Assembly (NCBI GenBank): GCA_040770225.1
Contig: JAXGJN010000003.1
Coordinates: 124,001 to 188,000, forward strand
Source: Mesolinea sp040770225
GTDB lineage: Bacteria; Chloroflexota; Anaerolineae; Anaerolineales; Anaerolineaceae
DNA: 64,000 nucleotides
Direction of reading: 5' to 3'
Positions 57,641 to 64,000 of this stretch are shown piece by piece; the first letter of the stretch is position 1; each line of letters starts with the position of its first letter. The notes beneath the pieces were generated by a model, which was not told the DNA's origin, did not search any database, and worked only from the letters and a program-made list of their open reading frames with translations. The translations under genes were made by a program, and so were the position numbers.

Positions 57641-58317
57641 TTATCGCCTTGTTTCAATATCCATCCCAGGTATCTTGGTTTTTCGTTCGAGGAATTTGAG
57701 CAAGGCGTCCAGCGCAAAGACCATCACCAGGTACACCAGCGCGATTGCCAGGTAGACTCCCACAAAATCGAAGGTGGCGGTGGCGGCGCGTTTGCCTTCC
57801 GCCATCAAGTCCTGCACCGCGATCAGAAAGACGATAGCGGTGGTCTTCAACAGCGAAATCGGTTCGTTGGACCAGCTCGGAAGCGCAAGCCTTAGTGCCT
57901 GGGGCAAGATGACATAGCCTATGGTCTTCCACTTGGAGAGACCGATTGACCTACCGGCTTGCATCTGGGCGGCACCAATGGCGTTGATGGAGCCGCGCAG
58001 ATATTCCGCCTGGTAAGCGGCGCTGTTGAGACCCAGTGCCAGGTAGGCAGCCAAGGTTTGCGAAAAAGTCAGCCCTAATTCGGGCAAACCATAATAGATG
58101 ATAAAAAGCTGCACAAGCAAAGGAGTGCCGCGAAATACCGCAATGTACGCCCCTGCCAACTGCTGCAGCCATTTGGGACCATAACAGCGTGCCAGAGCCA
58201 GCAGCAAACCAAGCACGAAACCAATCGCCAGCCCAACTGCCGTCAGCTCCAGTGTCACCCCTGCGCCGCGCAGGAAGTTCTTGCCAAAGCGTTCGAAGTA
58301 GCCCAGCCAGGTCAGCA

Positions 58318-58318
<1 letters not shown>
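57641..58318 (-). CDS. Polar amino acid ABC transporter permease (HisM/GlnP type)
   Basis: 225-residue permease with five hydrophobic segments and the family motif QAEYLRGSINAIGAAQMQAG leading to the EAA loop GLSKWKTIGYVILPQALRL. It differs from the permease at 59101, so the two probably form a heterodimer. Its ATG shares a base with the ATPase stop (TAATG). Confidence 0.93.
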
Positions 58319-59085
<767 letters not shown>

Positions 59086-59100
59086 GGCACGCTCCACAGA

Positions 59101-59745
59101 CTAAGGATTGGATGGGATGGCAAGTTTCTTTTCGAGCATGGTCAGGATTTTGGTGGTGCCAAAAACCAGCAAAAAATAGATCACAGCCGCACTCATGTAC
59201 GCCAGCAGGTATCTCTGCGAGCTGGCACCGATCAATTGTGCCCGACGTAAAATTTCCGGAACCCCAAGGGCATAAACAAGGGAAGAATCTTTGATCACGA
59301 TCGCTGCTTCGTTTGACCAGGGCGGAATAGCCAGCCTGACCGCCTGCGGAAGCACCACATTACGGATTGCTTGCAACCGGCTCAGACCCACTGCCCTGGC
59401 TGCCATCAATTGGTCGCCGCTCACCGAAAGAAGCGCTCCACGCACGATCTCCATCTGATACGCGCTGCTCACGATCCCCAAAGAAAGCGAACCCGCCCAA
59501 AAAGCCGAAAGATTGATGCCTTTAGTGACGGCGAAGAACAGGATAAACAACAGGACTAATGGCGGAATTCCCCGAAAGATCGTGCTGTACAGGTTCATGA
59601 GCCTCGCAGCCACTTTTCCACCATAAACATAGAGCAGTGCTAAGATCGTGCCAAACAACAGCCCGGAAGGTAGGGCGATCAGGGTTACACCAACGGTGTA
59701 AACCGTTCCAGAGGCGATGTATGAGATGAATTGGCTGAAATCCAA
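59101..59745 (-). CDS. Polar amino acid ABC transporter permease (second subunit)
   Basis: 214 residues, five hydrophobic segments. Family motif SSAYQMEIVRGALLSVSGDQ and EAA loop VGLSRLQAIRNVVLPQAVRLAIP. It lies between the binding protein and ATPase genes, with the ATPase starting 15 bases downstream. Confidence 0.93.
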   Translation of the reverse strand: MDFSQFISYIASGTVYTVGVTLIALPSGLLFGTILALLYVYGGKVAARLMNLYSTIFRGIPPLVLLFILFFAVTKGINLSAFWAGSLSLGIVSSAYQMEIVRGALLSVSGDQLMAARAVGLSRLQAIRNVVLPQAVRLAIPPWSNEAAIVIKDSSLVYALGVPEILRRAQLIGASSQRYLLAYMSAAVIYFLLVFGTTKILTMLEKKLAIPSNP

Positions 59746-59764
59746 AGCAACTCCAGTTATTTCA

Positions 59765-59787
59765 GGGGCTGCAAGAGTAGCAGCCCC
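59765..59787 (-). terminator. Hairpin between binding-protein and permease genes
   Basis: Perfect 8-bp stem GGGGCTGC / GCAGCCCC with a 7-base loop, no T-run after it. It occupies the same operon position as the hairpin at 28097, probably limiting read-through or stabilising the binding-protein mRNA. Confidence 0.55.
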
Positions 59788-59823
59788 ACATAATTAAAAG
59801 CTCTAAAATTTATTGCTGCGCTG

Positions 59824-60615
59824 TTAATCGCTAAAGTATTTTACAGCCAGTTGATCGATAAAGCCTTCGTCCTGCAGTTCCTTGATGATTCGATCGACCT
59901 CAGCTTTCAGAGCCGTGTCACCATCCGGTAAAACGATATTGATAGGACCTGTGGAAAGCTCGCCGTGGTAAACAACCTGCAGATCGGGGTTCTGGGCAAC
60001 CAGAGCCTGCACAGGCACATAATCAGCCATCAACACGTCGATGCGTCCGTTTGCCAGGTCCAGGGCTGCCTGATCAACTCGTTCATAGCGGGAAAGATTG
60101 GCTTCGGGCAGCAAACCGGGCGTAACCAGGTTATCTGTCAGCCAGCCATCCTGCACCGTACCGGACTGCACGCCGACTTTATAGTTGGCGGCATCTTCAG
60201 GTTTCATAATAGTGCCGGTGAAGGCGCTGCTGACCACAAAGGCATCTTCGGTGGTGTAGTAAGCCGCAGAAAAATCCACAGTCTTGTCGCGTTCCTCGTC
60301 GTAATTGAAGCAGGAGATGGACATGTCCAGCTTTCCCGAATCAACTGCTGCCACCAGGCTGTCGAAGGGCATATCCACCCACTCGAGCTCAACGCCCATA
60401 CGTTTGGCGATCTCTGCCATTAACTCAATGTCGAATCCGGTTTTGTTTCCGGCTTCATCAATAAATTCGTAAGGGGGATAATCAGCAGATGTTCCGACCA
60501 CTACCTTTCCTGCGTCTTTGACCTTATCCAAAATCGAAGCGGTCTCAGACATGCAGCCAACCAGCATGGCTCCAATCAGAACAAGAGCCACCACCAACAG
60601 CAAAAACTTTTTCAT
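59824..60615 (-). CDS. Polar amino acid ABC transporter substrate-binding lipoprotein
   Basis: 263-residue SBP_bac_3-type receptor. Lipobox LVGC, then KVVVGTSADYPPYEFIDEAG with FDIELMAEIAKRMG, DSGKLDMSISCFNYDEERDK and KVGVQSGTVQDGWL, the usual amino acid-binding segments; ligand not determinable by eye. The ATG at 60615 follows GGAGG; a longer start at 60660 would put charged residues ahead of the signal peptide. Confidence 0.93.
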   Translation of the reverse strand: MKKFLLLVVALVLIGAMLVGCMSETASILDKVKDAGKVVVGTSADYPPYEFIDEAGNKTGFDIELMAEIAKRMGVELEWVDMPFDSLVAAVDSGKLDMSISCFNYDEERDKTVDFSAAYYTTEDAFVVSSAFTGTIMKPEDAANYKVGVQSGTVQDGWLTDNLVTPGLLPEANLSRYERVDQAALDLANGRIDVLMADYVPVQALVAQNPDLQVVYHGELSTGPINIVLPDGDTALKAEVDRIIKELQDEGFIDQLAVKYFSD

Positions 60616-60825
60616 TATTGCCTCCGTAAAAGCATAGGTTAAGGGATGATTAACGATCATTATAAAACAGAAATTGACGTGGCGAACAAAGTCATTAAAA
60701 AAGGGTTAAGATTTCCAACCATTGACAAAAAACTGCTTACACTTATTGAGTTCTACAATCCGAATTCCGAACCTTTAGGTTAGTGGTATACTTCTGCAGT
60801 TCTCTTGTGAGAACTTTTTATTTGG

Positions 60826-60870
60826 GTGTACGTTTTGGACGTTCCAGACTGGTAGTAACGTACCATTTTT
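60826..60870 (+). promoter_or_regulatory. Terminator-like hairpin in the long leader of the RNA helicase gene
   Basis: In the 410-base gap 60616-61025. GTACGTT (60828-60834) pairs with AACGTAC (60857-60863), and ATTTTT follows directly. With a TATACT at about 60787 as possible -10, the leader would run some 225 bases. Long structured leaders are usual for cold-shock DEAD-box genes. Confidence 0.5.
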
Positions 60871-61025
60871 GGGAGAGCTGCACCGCGAGGCAATGCTCAG
60901 TTTGTTAAAATACGGAATAATCAAGGCTTCCCCCTGAGTAAAAATTAAATTTTGTTGGTACGCGCCGTTTGGGCAATCTTTTGCCTTGGCTTTTGCCTGC
61001 CGACTACTTAGAAACTGGAGTTTTG

Positions 61026-62723
61026 ATGACCGTACAATTTGAAGATCTTAACCTGCGCCCCGAACTGGTGCAGGCGATCAACGCCCTGGGTTACACCCAG
61101 CCCACCCCCATCCAGGCAGGTATCATCCCGCTCATGCAGAGCGGACATGATGTGACCGGTCAAGCCCAGACGGGCACCGGGAAAACAGCTGCTTTCGCCC
61201 TCCCCATCCTCGACCGCATGGATCCAGATCAACGCCTGCCCCAGGCTTTGGTGGTCGCGCCCACCCGTGAGCTGGCACTCCAGGTCACTGAAATGATCCA
61301 GACCCTGGGTCAGTTTATGGATGTGCGTGTTCTCACCGTTTATGGCGGCACCTCCTACACCCAGCAGCTCAACCAGCTTCGCCGTGGTGTTCACGTTGTA
61401 GTTGGAACACCCGGTCGTATCCTCGATCTCGTCAAACGTGGTCGCCTGGAACTTGCCGAAGTTCGTACTGTTGTATTGGACGAAGCCGACGAGATGCTTT
61501 CCATGGGTTTCATTGAGGATATGGAAGCCATTTTGGCTGTCACCCCCGAAGATCGCCAGACGACTCTTTTCTCTGCCACCCTGCCTCCCCGCATCCGCGA
61601 GTTAGCCAGGAAATACCTGCACAATCCCAAAACCGTATCCATCCAGCCCGAACAAGTCACTGTCGCGGCCACAGAACAGCGTGTCTATTACGTCAACGAA
61701 CACGACAAGCTGGCAGTCCTGACCCGTTTGTTCGAAATGGAAGAGATCGCGTCCGCCCTCATCTTCACCCGCACCCGCATTCGTACAGGTGAGCTGGTCA
61801 CGGAGCTCAATCAACGAGGTTACCCCTCCGAAGCCCTCTCAGGCGATCTCAGCCAGGATGCCCGTGAACACACCATGGCACGCTTCCGCTCCGGTCAGGT
61901 AAAAGTCTTGGTCGCCACTGATGTGGCAGCCCGTGGTTTGGATGTTGAGGGCATCACCCACGTCTTCAATTACGACATTCCGGAGGAAACCGAGACCTTT
62001 GTACATCGCATAGGTCGTACTGGTCGTGCTGGGCGAACTGGCATTGCTATTTCCCTTGCCAGACCCTCCGAGCGGCGTCAGATACGTCAAATTGAACAAT
62101 TCACCCATCAGGAAATGCAGGAAGGAACCATTCCAACCGCTGAAGACATCCAATCGAAGCGGGTCGACAGCCTGCTTGGCAAGGTCGAAACCTGGCTTAA
62201 GCGTGGTCGTGCCAAAGAAGAACGCGCCCTTGTCGAAACCCTGCTTGCCGCTGGTTACGACGCAATCGATATCGCTGCCGCAGCCCTCAAGGTTGCAAGG
62301 GCTGAAGAAAAACAGCGTCCCATCCCTGAGATCAGCCCTCTGCCTGAAAAAAGTGTGCGCCCTGAACGTCGTCCACGTTCAGAACGATCCGATCGAACCG
62401 GTCGCGTTCAGTCGCGTGGGCGCAACCAGCGTGAATCGACTGCACCCAATAAACCGCGTGCCAGCATTCGTGGAAAACAAAGTGATGAAGAAGGCATGAT
62501 CCGCCTGGAATTGGGACTTGGTAAGGTAGATGGCTTGCGTCCCTCGGACGTGGTCGCCTCCATCGCTGGCACAGCCGGCATTCCTGGTACAGCTCTTGGC
62601 AGGATCTACATCCAAAATCATCGTACCACCGTCGATGTCTCAGAAGAATACCTGGAAAAAGTGATCTCAGCCAACAATAAATTTCAGGCTCGTGGTCAGT
62701 CCTTCTCCCTCACCAAGGGATAA
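61026..62723 (+). CDS. deaD: DEAD-box ATP-dependent RNA helicase, DeaD/CsdA type
   Basis: 565 residues. Motifs in order: Q motif GYTQPTPIQAG, Walker A AQTGTGKTAA, PTRELA, GTPGR, DEAD (LDEADEML), SAT (FSATLPP), then the second RecA domain with TDVAARGLDVEG and HRIGRTGRAGRTG. A Pro/Arg-rich linker (about 440-490) leads to a DbpA-type RNA-binding domain at the end (about 492-560, including ELGLGKVDGLRPSDVVASIA). Helps unwind structured RNA and ribosome precursors. The ATG at 61026 has GGAG upstream. Confidence 0.95.
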   Translation: MTVQFEDLNLRPELVQAINALGYTQPTPIQAGIIPLMQSGHDVTGQAQTGTGKTAAFALPILDRMDPDQRLPQALVVAPTRELALQVTEMIQTLGQFMDVRVLTVYGGTSYTQQLNQLRRGVHVVVGTPGRILDLVKRGRLELAEVRTVVLDEADEMLSMGFIEDMEAILAVTPEDRQTTLFSATLPPRIRELARKYLHNPKTVSIQPEQVTVAATEQRVYYVNEHDKLAVLTRLFEMEEIASALIFTRTRIRTGELVTELNQRGYPSEALSGDLSQDAREHTMARFRSGQVKVLVATDVAARGLDVEGITHVFNYDIPEETETFVHRIGRTGRAGRTGIAISLARPSERRQIRQIEQFTHQEMQEGTIPTAEDIQSKRVDSLLGKVETWLKRGRAKEERALVETLLAAGYDAIDIAAAALKVARAEEKQRPIPEISPLPEKSVRPERRPRSERSDRTGRVQSRGRNQRESTAPNKPRASIRGKQSDEEGMIRLELGLGKVDGLRPSDVVASIAGTAGIPGTALGRIYIQNHRTTVDVSEEYLEKVISANNKFQARGQSFSLTKG

Positions 62724-62748
62724 ACTGTTTATCAAAGATTCCATCCCA

Positions 62749-62926
62749 GTTCTCCCATGGTCTCCCGAGTGGGAAGCCTGCCATGGGGTACCATGGGAGG
62801 ATTTTTACCGTCCGGTCTCCGCTTTTCCGCTCGGTTTGCCCCCCTTGTTCTCTCAAGGTTCCCCGAGTGCAAAGCCTGCCAAAGGGTACCATGAGAGACT
62901 TTAGCCACGGGTCTCCTTTTTTTGCT
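62749..62926. repeat. Tandem structured repeat downstream of the helicase gene
   Basis: Two copies about 80 bases long with a 98-base period (starting 62749 and 62847). Copy 1 folds CTCCCATGGT (62752-62761) with ACCATGGGAG (62790-62799), perfect over 10 bp. Copy 2 folds CTCTCAAGGT (62850-62859) with ACCATGAGAG (62888-62897), one mismatch. One pair changes from C-G to T-A between copies, a compensatory change. Copy 2 ends in a run of seven or eight T. The remaining bases to 63108 hold no gene. Confidence 0.65.
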
Positions 62927-63108
62927 CAGACAGCTCATTTATTCACTCGGTCAGGAGACCTTCGCGAACAAGGAGAAAACAGTCACTGCGAGCCCCCGTC
63001 ATTGGCAATTTTGAAAGTTGGAATCACTATGAGGGGGCGTGGCAGACTAACTTTTTCTTCAATGGATCAATTGGATATTGTTATTTAAAGGAACAATTAA
63101 ATGGTGAC

Positions 63109-64000
63109 TTAGGTACGATCCTCTTCGTTCCCCTCAAACACCCTCGCTTCTGCCTTTTCAATATGCTGGGTATCTTTTTCAGTCAATTTAAACTTAAAAA
63201 TCACCGGGATTATCGCCAACATTGAAGCCCAGGCCGTGATCCGGAACGGGGTGACAGGCGAGACACTTGAGTATAACTTAGCGCCGATTGCTGGTGCCGG
63301 AAGCGAGAACAGCCCCAACCCCGATTGTACCAGTCCGAATCCTGTTCCGCGCAGCTTTTGTGGCAAAACCTTGCTGAGCAGCGATTGGTATGCCGGGCTC
63401 ATCAGGCTGAAGCCAACTCCTATAATAAAATAACTGATTGCGTAAGTCAAAAAGTTGTTTGCCCTAATAAACAGGAATAACGCAGCCGATTGAAGCGCAA
63501 AACCCAGAGCAATCGCCACTCGTTCTCCTCGCTTATCTGCCAGGTGTCCGGCAGGAAAGGAGGTGAGCATCATGGCGATCCCCAAAATGGAACTAAGCCA
63601 GCCGATCTGCTGAGCGCTCATGCGCCCGATGCCTTCCAGATAAACCGGAATCAGACTGCCGGAAAGCGAGAAAGAGATATCCCTGATCCCATCAGTGACC
63701 ACGATCCAGGTCATCACGCCGCCGGCTATCACCAGACCAAATATCGCAGAGAGGTTAACCTTCAGAGCTCCCAGCTCAAGGCGGGCTTTCTTACCCTCTT
63801 CCTGCCCGGGATGCTTGGCTTTGCTTGCCATACGCACCCTGATTACAGTCGCGAGCGTATAAATAATGCCCGCAACAATCAACATCACCTTAAATCCATA
63901 TCGGTCCACCAGGAACCCACCAAAAGGTGGTCCCACAATCGATACAATCGTGTAAAAGGTGTCCACCAGCCCATAGACCTTGGCACGCTTATCTTCCTGC
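63109..64000 (-). CDS. MFS transporter (5' end outside window)
   Basis: The frame stays open to the last base, so the start lies beyond the window. The visible 297 residues include an MFS motif A (GGFLVDRYGFKV) preceded by QEDKRAKVYGL, about eight to nine hydrophobic segments, and a second-half motif A (GHLADKRGERVAI). The C-terminus is charged. Exporters of drugs or metabolites are the commonest role, but no substrate can be named. Confidence 0.85.
   Translation of the reverse strand, partial: QEDKRAKVYGLVDTFYTIVSIVGPPFGGFLVDRYGFKVMLIVAGIIYTLATVIRVRMASKAKHPGQEEGKKARLELGALKVNLSAIFGLVIAGGVMTWIVVTDGIRDISFSLSGSLIPVYLEGIGRMSAQQIGWLSSILGIAMMLTSFPAGHLADKRGERVAIALGFALQSAALFLFIRANNFLTYAISYFIIGVGFSLMSPAYQSLLSKVLPQKLRGTGFGLVQSGLGLFSLPAPAIGAKLYSSVSPVTPFRITAWASMLAIIPVIFKFKLTEKDTQHIEKAEARVFEGNEEDRT

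Noticed and set aside
62692..63088. Short reading frames over the tandem repeat after the helicase gene
   Set aside because: They follow the repeat sequence, have no ribosome sites and no recognisable domains.

Overview
The window looks like a chromosomal segment of an anaerobic, Anaerolineae-like member of the Chloroflexota. This is inferred, not proven. The support is the character of the 16S rRNA, a fused alpha/beta glycyl-tRNA synthetase, a fused DAK2-DegV protein, many lipoproteins with Ser/Thr/Pro-rich linkers, and the absence of outer-membrane or LPS genes. No prophage, IS element or CRISPR array was seen.

Layout. 1-4751: end of an oligopeptide ABC transporter operon (oppC partial, oppD, oppF, a small membrane protein), then a lipoprotein that shares a repeat domain with the OppC permease. 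4801-8822: tRNA-Gln, then glmU, a CorC/HlyC-type CBS protein, cdd and recO. 8879-13339: an AAA/DUF4143 ATPase behind a three-palindrome promoter, and glyQS. 13506-22143: a MerR/B12-like regulator, two paralogous CapA-like lipoproteins, an NYN-domain protein, upp, mutY and a metallo-hydrolase-fold protein lacking most metal ligands.

22257-34736: a divergent sugar-acid catabolic locus around an IclR regulator. On one side lie an SDR, a zinc dehydrogenase, a 2-hydroxyacid dehydrogenase and a KDPG-type aldolase. On the other lie a Liv-type ABC transporter, an aminotransferase, an aldolase-VOC fusion and a KdgK-type kinase. 34861-42077: a clpB remnant with an in-frame stop, htrA, a two-component system, and cotH-DUF4956-VTC (polyphosphate polymerase fold). 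A near-identical PHO-box-like direct repeat lies at the same distance upstream of htrA and of the VTC gene.

42230-49320: a cation antiporter, an ECF sigma factor with a membrane partner, a short MarR protein, the DAK2-DegV fusion, and DUF2177 and DUF1295 membrane proteins. 49528-55329: a complete rRNA operon (three promoters, 16S, tRNA-Ile, tRNA-Ala, 23S, 5S) with RNase III-type stems and a duplicated 5S tail. 55337-64000: repeat elements, a PDZ serine protease lipoprotein, a polar amino acid ABC transporter, a DEAD-box RNA helicase with a structured leader and a tandem structured repeat downstream, and a partial MFS transporter.

The observations most worth a second look are the PHO-box-like pair around the VTC/CotH/two-component/HtrA block, the repeat domain shared by OppC and the lipoprotein, the IclR-centred locus with matching operators, the three phased palindromes before the ATPase gene, and the MerR regulator with a broken cobalamin motif.
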